Assembly: GCF_900177615.1 (NCBI RefSeq)
Contig: NZ_FXAP01000001.1
Coordinates: 1,279,484-1,343,483 of the forward strand
Direction: 5' to 3'
Source: Plantibacter flavus
Lineage (GTDB): Bacteria; Actinomycetota; Actinomycetes; Actinomycetales; Microbacteriaceae
DNA: 64,000 nt
The position numbers and the translations under genes are program-made. This document shows, piece by piece, positions 57,042-64,000 of this stretch; position 1 is the stretch's first letter; each line of letters opens with the position of its first letter. The notes below the pieces were generated by a model. That model made no database searches. It was not told the DNA's origin and saw nothing but the letters and a program-made list of their open reading frames with translations.

Positions 57042-58091
57042 TCAGGCGGTCGAGGTCTCAGTCAGCAGCTCACGGACGCGCGGGACGACCGCGGAGCCGT
57101 ACAGACCGATGCTGTCCATGAGGTGCTCGTGCGACAGTGAACCGTTGCTGATCTTCAGATCCACGCGGGACAGCCCCAAGCCGTCGACCGCGGTCGCGAC
57201 CTTCCGCGCGACCGTCTCGGGCGAACCGACGAACAGCGCACCCTCCGGGCCGGCCTCCTGCTCGAAGTGCCCGCGCGTCATCGGGCTCCAGCCCCGCTCG
57301 CGGCCGATCCGGTCCATCATCGCCCGGTAGTGCGGCCAGAGCTGCTCCTGCGCGAGCTCATCGGTCTCGGCGATGTGGGCAGGCGAGTGCATGCCGACGG
57401 GCTGGGTCGGCAGCTGGAACTGCGCGAGTGCGCGGTGGTAGAGGTCGACGAAGGGGGCGAACCGCAGCGGCCCACCGCCGATCACGGCCAGCATCATCGG
57501 CAGGCCGTATCGGGCGGTCCGCACGACCGACTCGGGGCTTCCGCCGACACCGACCCACGTCTTCAGCTTCCCGTGTTCCACCCGGGGGTAGACCGACTGC
57601 TCCCGGAGCGGCGCGCGCGTCTTGCCCGACCACGTGACCGGTTCCTGCTCGAGGAGGGCGACGAACAGCTCGAGCTTCTCCTCGAAGAGCTCTTCGTACT
57701 GCGACAGCTCGTACCCGAAGAGCGGGAACGACTCGGTGAAGGATCCGCGGCCCAGGATGGCCTCGGCCCGCCCTCCGGAGATGCCGTCGAGCGTCGCGAA
57801 CCGCTGGAAGACGCGCACCGGGTCGTCGGAGCTCAGCACCGTGACAGCGGATCCGAGATGGATGCGCTCGGTGCGGGCTGCGATCGCCGCCAGCACGACC
57901 TCGGGTGACGAGACCGCGAAGTCCTCACGGTGATGCTCTCCAACCCCGATGAAGTCGAGGCCGACCGCCTCGGCGTGGACGCCCTGCTCCACGACGTTGC
58001 GCAGGACCTGCGCCTGGGACAGTGGTGCGCCGTCGGCGTCGACCGTGACGTCACCGAAGGTGTCGATGCCGAACTCGAGGGGTGTGGTCAT
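57042..58091 (-). CDS. LLM-class flavin monooxygenase (luciferase-like)
   Basis: 349-aa F420- or FMN-dependent luciferase-like protein. Start ATG 58091 has GGAG at good spacing; TTG 58103 is an alternative. Patterns FGIDTFGDV, GVGEHHREDFAVSSPEVVL, AILGRGSFTESFPLFGY and FVGSPETVARKV are typical. Substrate unknown; the cofactor cannot be decided. Convergent with the kinase gene (6-nt gap). Confidence 0.9.
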   Translation of the reverse strand: MTTPLEFGIDTFGDVTVDADGAPLSQAQVLRNVVEQGVHAEAVGLDFIGVGEHHREDFAVSSPEVVLAAIAARTERIHLGSAVTVLSSDDPVRVFQRFATLDGISGGRAEAILGRGSFTESFPLFGYELSQYEELFEEKLELFVALLEQEPVTWSGKTRAPLREQSVYPRVEHGKLKTWVGVGGSPESVVRTARYGLPMMLAVIGGGPLRFAPFVDLYHRALAQFQLPTQPVGMHSPAHIAETDELAQEQLWPHYRAMMDRIGRERGWSPMTRGHFEQEAGPEGALFVGSPETVARKVATAVDGLGLSRVDLKISNGSLSHEHLMDSIGLYGSAVVPRVRELLTETSTA

Positions 58092-58288
58092 GGGGTTCTC
58101 CAACGTCGTGTGGCTCGCCGCGAGCTATCGCGGCGATTGTATGTGTTTGCATACATATCGGTGAACCCCGTCGCTCCGACGGGTATTCCCGATCCACCCA
58201 GGGTGGCAGAACCGGGCGCCCGCTGGGAGCACCCTCTCAGCCGTCCCTGGCAAGCTGGAAGACCTGCACCCCGAGCCTTGGAGCCCCT

Positions 58289-58750
58289 GTGTCGCCGCGC
58301 CGCCTCTTCCGCCTGATCGCGATCGCTGAGGCGATCACCTGGACCCTGCTCATCATCGGGATGATCCTCAAGTACGTCACGAAGACGACCGACGTCGGCG
58401 TGAGCATCGGTGGCGCGCTGCACGGCTTCGTGTTCCTCGTCTACGGTGCGACGGTCCTGCTCATCGGGATCAACCAACGCTGGCCCATCGGCACGATCCT
58501 CGTGGGCCTCGTGAGCGCCGTCGTCCCGTACGCGACCATCCCCTTCGATTTCTGGGCGGACCGCACCGGCCGACTCGACGGGGCATGGCGCCGTGACGCG
58601 GGTGCCGACCCGCGTGACCAGCGCGTGCTCGACCGCCTGACACGCTGGCTCGTCCGACACCCGATCCTGCTCGTGGTCGTCGGCGGCCTCGTGGTCGTCG
58701 CCGTCTTCACGGCCCTGCTCGTCGTCGGGCCGCCGGTCCCGAAGGGCTGA
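58289..58750 (+). CDS. DUF3817 membrane protein
   Basis: 153-aa actinobacterial membrane protein. GTG start at 58289 (SPRRLFRLIAIAEAITWTLL). DUF3817 hallmark: LRLIA-like N-terminus, then GALHGFVFLVYG and VVPYATIPFDFW; TM helices at about 7-26, 40-63, 68-88 and 123-145. Function unknown. Confidence 0.87.
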   Translation: MSPRRLFRLIAIAEAITWTLLIIGMILKYVTKTTDVGVSIGGALHGFVFLVYGATVLLIGINQRWPIGTILVGLVSAVVPYATIPFDFWADRTGRLDGAWRRDAGADPRDQRVLDRLTRWLVRHPILLVVVGGLVVVAVFTALLVVGPPVPKG

Positions 58751-58792
58751 TCGCCAGAGGCCCTGCGGACAGCTGGGACCCACCCCCGATGC

Positions 58793-59566
58793 TCAGCCGA
58801 GCAGCTCGACCAGATCCCGCGTGATCTCGGAGCGGGCCTCATCGCTGGAGATCGTCGCCGAGCCGTCACCGGGCTGTACCCCGTAGTCACCGAAGCTCGC
58901 GTGGTTCGCCCCGTCGATCTCGATCATCGTCGCGTCAGCGGGCAGCCGGACGCGCGCGTCGGCGACCTTCTCCGGAGTACTCAGTCCGTCGTCGCTCCCC
59001 GCGAGGCTCAGCACCTCGAGCGCCGAGCCGGAGAGGTCGTTCGCGCAGTAACTCCCGAACAGGACGAGACCCGTCACCGCGGGACCCTCCGCGAGCTGGC
59101 AGGCACGCACCCCACCCAGTGAGTGGCCACCGACGAACCAGGTGTCGACGTCCGGGGCGGCGGCGGTGAACGTCTCCAGCGGCCGCTGGTCGAAGAACGC
59201 CAGGTTGAGCGTCGGCTTCGTGATGACCACGGTCACGCCGGCCTCCTCGACGACGCCGGACAGCTTGTACAGGTAGGCGTAGGGGTCGACCTTCGCGCCG
59301 GGGATGAAGACGAGACCGGTACCGGAGGCCGGACGCTCGGCATCCGCGGTCGGGGCGAGGACCACGGCGTCGCCGACGTCGGTGACGGAGACCGCCGGAT
59401 CCTCCCACACGGAGAGTGCAGCGGAACGGGTGCCCTGCATGACGATCTGGGTCCAGACGACGAACCCGAGGACGATCACGAGCACCGCGCCGAGGATTCC
59501 GATGAGGATCGGCTTCAGCCGCCCCGCCCGCCGTGGTCGGCCAGGGTGCTCGGTCACATCGCTCAT
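58793..59566 (-). CDS. Membrane-anchored alpha/beta-hydrolase family protein
   Basis: 257-aa protein, ATG 59566 with GGAGG. One N-terminal TM helix (LKPILIGILGAVLVIVLGFVVW) puts the rest outside the cell. The core is an alpha/beta-hydrolase: GHSLGG nucleophile elbow (Ser in VGGHSLGGVRAC), and IDGANHASFGDYG with a catalytic-like His. Substrate unknown. Confidence 0.88.
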   Translation of the reverse strand: MSDVTEHPGRPRRAGRLKPILIGILGAVLVIVLGFVVWTQIVMQGTRSAALSVWEDPAVSVTDVGDAVVLAPTADAERPASGTGLVFIPGAKVDPYAYLYKLSGVVEEAGVTVVITKPTLNLAFFDQRPLETFTAAAPDVDTWFVGGHSLGGVRACQLAEGPAVTGLVLFGSYCANDLSGSALEVLSLAGSDDGLSTPEKVADARVRLPADATMIEIDGANHASFGDYGVQPGDGSATISSDEARSEITRDLVELLG

Positions 59567-59714
59567 GTCGTTCCTCCACGCTCGGCGCCCCGCGAGGATC
59601 ACGGCGGACCGGCTCCCTCCAGTATCCCAAACGCGGCCCAGCGCGCGTCGGTCGTGAGGCACGCCGCTGCCCGCTGGCTGCTGGGGTCTCGGTCGCGCTG
59701 TCAGGCGATCGGCC

Positions 59715-59720
59715 TATGCT
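59715..59720 (+). promoter_or_regulatory. -10 box, leaderless start of NAD kinase
   Basis: TATGCT ends six bases before GTG 59727; no ribosome site ahead of the start. Confidence 0.6.
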
Positions 59721-59726
59721 CGACGG

Positions 59727-60725
59727 GTGACCACCACTCGCACGAAGCACCCCACCGGGCCGTCGATGACGATCGGCCTCATCACGCACCCGACGAAGAA
59801 CATCGACGACTCCGTCCGCATCCTCCGCTCATGGCAGCTCGAACACGGCGCGCGCCTCGTCGGACTCCGTGCGGAGGCCAACCGGCTCGGCGACGACGTC
59901 GAACTGCTCGACGAGGACGCCTTCGCGTCGTCGGTCGACGTCGCCGTGGCGATGGGCGGCGACGGCACGATGCTCGGGGCGATGCGGCTGCTCGCCGGCC
60001 GATCCGCACCGGTGCTCGGCGTCAACTACGGCAACGTCGGCTTCCTCGTCGAGGTCGAGCCGGCCGCCCTCGCGGAGGCGCTCCAACGGGTCAGCGACAA
60101 CGAGTTCTCCCTCGAACCGCACCACGGTCTCGAGGTGACGATCACCACCGGCGAGCAGGTCGCCCATCTCCTCGCCTTCAACGACGTCTCCATCGCCCGG
60201 CGCCCGGGAACCGGCGTGGTCATGGCCGACCTCGCCGTGGACGGCACCGCCTACGGGTACTTCAAAGCCGATGCGATCGTGATCGCCACCCCGACCGGAT
60301 CGACGGCCTACAACTACGCGGCCGGCGGGCCGGTGCTCTCCCCCGCCGTCGCCGCCACCGTCGTGACACCGGTCGCCCCAATGTCGGGCATCGACCGCTC
60401 GTTCATCCTCGGGCCGGCGGAGCGCCTGCAGTTCTCGATCGGTACTGCGACCAAGCAGGCGGCGGTCGAGATCGACGGCCAGGTCCTCGCCGATGTCGCG
60501 AGTGGCGCGGTCGTGACCGTCCGGCTCGTGCGAGACGCAGCCAACGTCGTGCGACTCGACCCGAGCCGGCACTCGCGCAAGGGCCGGATGAAGCTCAGCC
60601 TGCTCGACCTCCCGTTGCGTCGCGATCAGCTGCTCGACCTCGTCCCACCGGACATCCGCGCGCGCGTCGAGCGTCCGTCGCGGGTCCGCCGGACGCGGAA
60701 CAAGCCGGCCGACCCCTCGCACTGA
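59727..60725 (+). CDS. nadK: NAD kinase family protein
   Basis: 332-aa NAD(P) kinase. The ATP/NAD signature GGDG is at 77-80 and TGSTAYN at 190-196. The usual NAD-contacting NE pair reads Asn152-Asp153 (FNDVSIAR), a conservative change that may alter substrate preference. A basic C-terminal tail of ~25 residues is extra. GTG start. The tlyA/recN-linked nadK typical of actinobacteria is not in this window, so this may be a second copy or the only one. Confidence 0.9.
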   Translation: MTTTRTKHPTGPSMTIGLITHPTKNIDDSVRILRSWQLEHGARLVGLRAEANRLGDDVELLDEDAFASSVDVAVAMGGDGTMLGAMRLLAGRSAPVLGVNYGNVGFLVEVEPAALAEALQRVSDNEFSLEPHHGLEVTITTGEQVAHLLAFNDVSIARRPGTGVVMADLAVDGTAYGYFKADAIVIATPTGSTAYNYAAGGPVLSPAVAATVVTPVAPMSGIDRSFILGPAERLQFSIGTATKQAAVEIDGQVLADVASGAVVTVRLVRDAANVVRLDPSRHSRKGRMKLSLLDLPLRRDQLLDLVPPDIRARVERPSRVRRTRNKPADPSH

Positions 60726-60764
60726 GTCCGGCGCCCGCCCGCAGCGCGGCGCCGGGGCGGGGCG

Positions 60765-61604
60765 TCACGAGGCCGGCAGGACGACACCGATCGGTTCGCG
60801 CTTCTCCGCCTGGAAGCGGTCCTCCGTGCGCCCGTAGGCCCAGTACCCGGACAGTGAGAGCTGGGACCGGTCGAGCCCGCGCTGGGTGAGGAACACCTCG
60901 CGCAACGCCTTCATCGACTCGCGCTCGCCGTGGGCGAAGACCTGCACGCGTCCGTCGGGCCACGGGTGTCCGCTGATGGCGGTCGCGAGGAGCGCGGCCG
61001 TCGATTCGTCGCGGGCCGCACGTCCGACCCAGATCAGCTGCACCCCGGACGGGTGGTCGAGGTCGACGAGGTCGTCCCGGCCACCGATCTCGAGGAACGC
61101 GAGCCCTTTCGCGTCCGCCGGGAGTGCCTCGAGGGCGGCGGCGATCGCGGGGATCGCAGACTCGTCGCCCGCGAAGAGGTGCCAGTCGGCGGTCGGGTCG
61201 GGCCGGTAGGCACCCCCCGGGCCGGCGAGCACGACGCGGTCTCCCGGCTGCGCGGCAGCGGCCCACGGGCCGGCGATCCCCTCGTCGCCGTGCACCACGA
61301 AGTCGATGTCGATGGTGCCCGCCGCCTGGTCCACGCGTCGCACCGTGTAGGTGCGGGTGACCGGGAGGTCGGCGGGTGCCAGCGTCTCGCGGAGCGCCGC
61401 GAGGTCGTAGGGCGGCTCAAGGCCGAGTTCGGGCTTGGCGAAGGAGATCTTCACGTAGCTGTCGGTGGCGTCCTTGGGCTGGAAGTCGGCGAAGCCGGGA
61501 CCGCCGAGGGTGAGGCGCACGAGGTGCGGTGTGACCCAGGAACTGCGGACCACCTCGAGGATGATCTGTGGACGTGGGGCTCGAGGTCGCGGTGTCGTCG
61601 TCAT
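60765..61604 (-). CDS. Siderophore-interacting protein (flavin reductase-like)
   Basis: 279-aa FAD/NAD(P)H-dependent ferric-siderophore reductase family. FAD-binding RTYTVRRVD, dinucleotide-binding FAGDESAIPAIAAAL and the end motif LSGYWAYGRTEDRFQAEKRE are diagnostic. ATG 61604 preferred (GGAG upstream); ATG 61616 gives four more residues. It would release iron from siderophores in the cytosol; no siderophore biosynthesis or uptake gene lies nearby. Confidence 0.93.
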   Translation of the reverse strand: MTTTPRPRAPRPQIILEVVRSSWVTPHLVRLTLGGPGFADFQPKDATDSYVKISFAKPELGLEPPYDLAALRETLAPADLPVTRTYTVRRVDQAAGTIDIDFVVHGDEGIAGPWAAAAQPGDRVVLAGPGGAYRPDPTADWHLFAGDESAIPAIAAALEALPADAKGLAFLEIGGRDDLVDLDHPSGVQLIWVGRAARDESTAALLATAISGHPWPDGRVQVFAHGERESMKALREVFLTQRGLDRSQLSLSGYWAYGRTEDRFQAEKREPIGVVLPAS

Positions 61605-61659
61605 GATTGTCTCCATTCTGCCGCCCATCGGACGGTCTCGGCATCCCCGATCCCGCTGT

Positions 61660-61665
61660 CATACT
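61660..61665 (+). promoter_or_regulatory. -10 box of DUF2510 gene, leaderless
   Basis: CATACT ends six bases before ATG 61672. Confidence 0.5.
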
Positions 61666-61671
61666 TGAGGG

Positions 61672-62070
61672 ATGGCTACGACCGCAGGCTGGTACCCGCA
61701 CCCCGACGACCCGACGAAGGAACTCCACTTCGACGGCGAGACCTGGGGCGACTCGAGGGTGCTGCGGTTCCAGCGGGACAAGCCGTCGCAGGCCGAAGCC
61801 GCGGGCTGGTACCCGCACCCGACCGACGAGGAACGCCAGGTCCACTTCGACGGACGAGCTTGGACGGACACGCGGGTGTTGCAGCTCAGCGGCGGCGCGT
61901 CCGGTGACGGTGGGCAGGCCCCGGTCTACGTGTCGCCCGCCGAATTGCCGGCACCGGAACGCGAGAGCCGTGCCTGGACGATCACCAAGGCCGCCCTGTC
62001 GTTCGGCCCCATCATCGCCATCGCGGTCGTCGGCGTGCTGGCGATCGTGAGCGGCAACACCGGGGGCTGA
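61672..62070 (+). CDS. DUF2510 membrane protein
   Basis: 132-aa protein with two DUF2510-type repeats, each AGWYPHP followed by a (H/Q)(L/V)HFDG(E/R)(T/A)W segment, near residues 5-30 and 43-70, and one C-terminal TM helix (FGPIIAIAVVGVLAIVSG). DUF2510 is an actinobacterial tryptophan-rich module often in membrane proteins; role unknown. Confidence 0.87.
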   Translation: MATTAGWYPHPDDPTKELHFDGETWGDSRVLRFQRDKPSQAEAAGWYPHPTDEERQVHFDGRAWTDTRVLQLSGGASGDGGQAPVYVSPAELPAPERESRAWTITKAALSFGPIIAIAVVGVLAIVSGNTGG

Positions 62071-62087
62071 GGCACCCTCCACGACGA

Positions 62088-62124
62088 CGAAGAGCGCCCC
62101 GCCGAACCGGCGGGGCGCTCTTCG
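62088..62124. terminator. Bidirectional terminator hairpin
   Basis: 16-bp perfect stem (62088-62103 with 62109-62124) around GAACC, between the convergent DUF2510 and carD genes. Confidence 0.85.
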
Positions 62125-62136
62125 TATACATGGGTC

Positions 62137-62652
62137 CTACTTGGCTGCGACGGCCTCGGGGGTCGCGATCGACGAGGCGAGCACCTCGTCGAGGCCCGCG
62201 GACGCCTCTTCGTCGGTCATCGACTGCGCGAGCGCGAGTTCGGAGACGAGCACCTGGCGCGCCTTCTGGAGCATGCGCTTCTCGCCGGCCGAAACGCCGC
62301 TGTCCTGGTCGCGACGCCACAGGTCGCGGACGACCTCGCCGACGCGGTGGACGTTGCCACTGGCCATCTTCTCCTGGTTGGCCTTGTACCGACGCGACCA
62401 GTTGCCGGGCTCCTCGACGAACGGCTCGCGGAGCACGCCGTAGACGGCCTGGACGCCGTCGTGGTCGATGACGTCGCGCACACCGACGAGGTCGGCGTTC
62501 GCGATCGGCAGCTTGATGGTGAGCTCGGACGTGTGCACGCGAAGCGTCATGACGTCCTGCTCGACACCCTTGATCGTCACCTTCGACAACTCGGTGATGG
62601 TGACCGCTCCGTGGTGCGGGTAGACCAGGGTCTCTCCAACGATGAACTGCAT
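62137..62652 (-). CDS. carD: RNA polymerase-binding transcription factor CarD
   Basis: 171-aa CarD_CdnL_TRCF family protein that stabilises open promoter complexes at rRNA and other promoters. The N-terminal RNAP-interacting Tudor-like domain reads FIVGETLVYPHHGAVTITE. The C-terminal helical domain includes NWSRRYKANQEKMASGN with the conserved Trp. Length as in mycobacteria. Confidence 0.95.
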   Translation of the reverse strand: MQFIVGETLVYPHHGAVTITELSKVTIKGVEQDVMTLRVHTSELTIKLPIANADLVGVRDVIDHDGVQAVYGVLREPFVEEPGNWSRRYKANQEKMASGNVHRVGEVVRDLWRRDQDSGVSAGEKRMLQKARQVLVSELALAQSMTDEEASAGLDEVLASSIATPEAVAAK

Positions 62653-62717
62653 GGTTCCTCTTCTCTTCTCAGGTCGTCACCGGTACTCGCGCACCGGCGT
62701 CGTCGTGCTCCGGCGGT

Positions 62718-63443
62718 TCAGCGGCCGGATGATTCGGGGGTCGGTGGTGGCGGTGACGCGCCGACGGGTCGTTCGTCGAGCAGCCAGGCGGGCAGCAGGG
62801 CGACCAGGGCTTCGACCAGTTCGTCGTCCGAGACGTCGATGCGTCCGCGGCGCCAGCCGTCGACGAGGGAGAGCGTGCCACCGGCGACATAGGCGGACAC
62901 CAGGCCCGCCGGGATGCCGACCGGGACCTCGGTGCGCTCGAGGAGCGAGCCGATGAGGTGGTCGGCGTGCTCGCCGACGAGGTCGTCGAACGCGCTGCGG
63001 GCGACGGGGAGCTCGAGCACGCTCGAATAGAGCGGTGCGTCTTCGAGGAGCTGGGCGACGAGTCGTCGGTAGGCTTCGCGGGCGCGCTCGGCGCTGCCCA
63101 GCGACTCCCCCGCGGGACGCACCGAGACACCGGACGCGGCAAGGCCTGCGAACTGCACCCGCAGGTAGGCCGCGGTGAGGTCGTCGAGGCTGGCGAAGTG
63201 GGCGTAGAACGAACTGCGGCTGATGCCGGCGACCCGGACGATGTCGCCGACGGACACGCGTTCCGGCCGACCGGCGAGGATAGTGGCGACGGCGTCGAAG
63301 ATCGTCTGCCTGGTGCGCTCGGCACGGGGATCGCCCGTCACTCGGAGGACGGGAGCGAAGCGCTCGACGCGCGACGGCGGAGCGGGACGTTCAGTGGTGG
63401 ACTGCTCGACACCGAGGGCGGGAAGTCCTGATGTGCGAGGCAT
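62718..63443 (-). CDS. TetR/AcrR-family transcriptional regulator
   Basis: 241-aa repressor. A ~40-aa N-terminal extension precedes the TetR helix-turn-helix (TRQTIFDAVATILAG, then VSVGDIVRVAGISRSSFYAHFASLDDLTAAYL). C-terminal ligand domain is variable; inducer unknown. ATG 63443 is preferred; a TTG lies at 63449. The perfect palindrome at 63465 is placed over its own promoter. Confidence 0.9.
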   Translation of the reverse strand: MPRTSGLPALGVEQSTTERPAPPSRVERFAPVLRVTGDPRAERTRQTIFDAVATILAGRPERVSVGDIVRVAGISRSSFYAHFASLDDLTAAYLRVQFAGLAASGVSVRPAGESLGSAERAREAYRRLVAQLLEDAPLYSSVLELPVARSAFDDLVGEHADHLIGSLLERTEVPVGIPAGLVSAYVAGGTLSLVDGWRRGRIDVSDDELVEALVALLPAWLLDERPVGASPPPPTPESSGR

Positions 63444-63450
63444 TCCCAAC

Positions 63451-63456
63451 AGTGTA
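63451..63456 (-). promoter_or_regulatory. -10 box of tetR gene, near-leaderless
   Basis: TACACT on the minus strand ending seven bases before ATG 63443. Confidence 0.5.
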
Positions 63457-63464
63457 CCACGACT

Positions 63465-63484
63465 TCTCGGACAGCTGTCCGAGA
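63465..63484. promoter_or_regulatory. 20-bp perfect palindrome, candidate TetR operator
   Basis: TCTCGGACAGCTGTCCGAGA, perfectly symmetric, eight bases upstream of the -10 of the tetR gene and therefore over the spacer/-35 area. Size and symmetry fit a TetR-dimer operator for autorepression. Confidence 0.75.
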
Positions 63485-63525
63485 CAGGTGTCGACTCGGG
63501 GACCGAGCGTGTGCGGCTGACCTCT

Positions 63526-63960
63526 CCCGGTCACCGAGCGTGTCGACGCACCCACGAGAAACCCTTCGACAGGCTCAGGGACCGAATCGTTCCCGGAGAA
63601 CCTCCCCCGGTCACTGAGCTTGTCGAAGTGCGGCACGGTTCGAGGACCGAAGCGGTGCGGACAGACTGTTCCCGGCCACTGAGCTTGTCGAAGTGCCCAC
63701 GAGGAACCCTTCGACAGACTCAGGGACCGAAACGTTCCGGGCACACTTCTCCCGGCCACTGAGCTTGTCGAAGTGCCCACGAGGAACCCTTCGACAGACT
63801 CAGGGACCGAAACGTTCCGGGCACACTTCTCCCGGTCACTGAGCTTGTCGAAGTGCCCACGAGCAACCCTTCGACAGGCTCAGTGACCGAGACGTTCCGG
63901 ACGCACTTTTCCCGGTCACTGAGCTTGTCGAAGTGCGGCGCAGCTCAGGGACCGGCAGCG
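63526..63960. repeat. Array of ~80-bp repeat units with internal inverted halves
   Basis: Units begin with CCCGG at 63526, 63606, 63671, 63751, 63831 and 63911, i.e. a period of 80 bp with one 65-bp unit. Each full unit contains CTGAGCTTGTCGAAG and, about 40 bp later, CTTCGACAG(G/A)CTCAG, which are near-perfect reverse complements, so each unit can form a long hairpin. The 80-bp copies at 63671 and 63751 are almost identical, indicating recent duplication. The core is shared with the block at 35912-36080. No coding potential. Confidence 0.9.
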
Positions 63961-63961
63961 G

Positions 63962-64000
63962 TCAGAACGGCGCGGGATCCGGCTCGGTCCGATACTGCTT
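63962..64000 (-). CDS. Possible C-terminus of a gene continuing beyond the window
   Basis: The last 39 bases read on the minus strand as 12 codons ending KQYRTEPDPAPF and a TGA, right where the repeat array stops. It is in keeping with a gene entering from the right edge, but is too short to identify. Confidence 0.3.
   Translation of the reverse strand, partial: KQYRTEPDPAPF

Noticed and set aside
63391..63780. Open frame through the right-end repeats
   Set aside because: It consists of translated repeat sequence; no ribosome site and no homology pattern.
63526..63960. CRISPR array
   Set aside because: The repeats have no unique spacers: the whole 80-bp period is repeated, and no cas genes are present.

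Overview
The window is a gene-dense, high-GC chromosomal segment (GTG and TTG starts common, many 1- and 4-nt gene overlaps) of an actinobacterium. Family Microbacteriaceae is the best fit, from the gene order dnaE-rluD-lspA-divIVA-yggT-sepF-yggS-ftsZ-ftsQ-murC-murG-ftsW-murD-mraY-murF-murE-ftsI-ftsL-rsmH-mraZ, the pknL/Rv2175c pair, GarA/FtsR and CarD. The genus cannot be fixed from sequence alone. No phage, insertion sequence, CRISPR array, tRNA or rRNA was seen.

Region 1 (1-21.6 kb, almost all minus strand): the 5' part of dnaE, rluD and lspA, then the whole division and cell-wall (dcw) cluster, read from mraZ down to divIVA. Most junctions are translationally coupled (ATGA or TAGTG overlaps). 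An MraZ-type operator of three GTGG boxes at 10-nt spacing lies upstream of mraZ, and a rho-independent terminator insulates it from the DUF3040 gene. Two hairpin-forming 35-bp repeats lie between mraZ and rsmH.

Region 2 (21.6-31.4 kb): DUF3040 protein, polyprenyl synthetase, an Rv2175c-like DNA-binding protein, the PASTA-domain kinase PknL, class II DAHP synthase, PlsC-type acyltransferase, ROK glucokinase, long-chain acyl-CoA synthetase and peptide deformylase.

Region 3 (31.5-40.6 kb): pyruvate carboxylase, an orphan ParA-type ATPase, two MerR regulators (one FtsR-like), the FHA protein GarA, a CDP-alcohol phosphatidyltransferase, an S4 RNA-binding protein, a VanZ-like protein and a small alarmone synthetase.

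Region 4 (40.6-48.6 kb): a GNAT acetyltransferase, a DUF1684 protein, a complete oligopeptide/nickel-type ABC importer (binding protein, two permeases, two ATPases) and a 14-TM MFS exporter.

Region 5 (48.6-64 kb): RecQ with a C-terminal phosphoribosyltransferase-like domain, a VOC protein, divergent ku/ligD (NHEJ) with an 18-bp palindrome between them, a divergent LuxR response regulator/histidine kinase pair, a luciferase-like monooxygenase, DUF3817 protein, an alpha/beta hydrolase, NAD kinase, a siderophore-interacting protein, a DUF2510 protein, CarD and a TetR regulator with a perfect 20-bp operator-like palindrome over its own promoter. The right end is an array of about 80-bp repeats; a related repeat block lies between parA and a merR gene.

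Most genes are conserved housekeeping ones. What stands out is regulatory and repeat structure: operator palindromes, a recurring leaderless promoter layout (-10 hexamer ending 6 nt before the start codon), and the hairpin repeat families. I did not find a clearly new multi-gene system.
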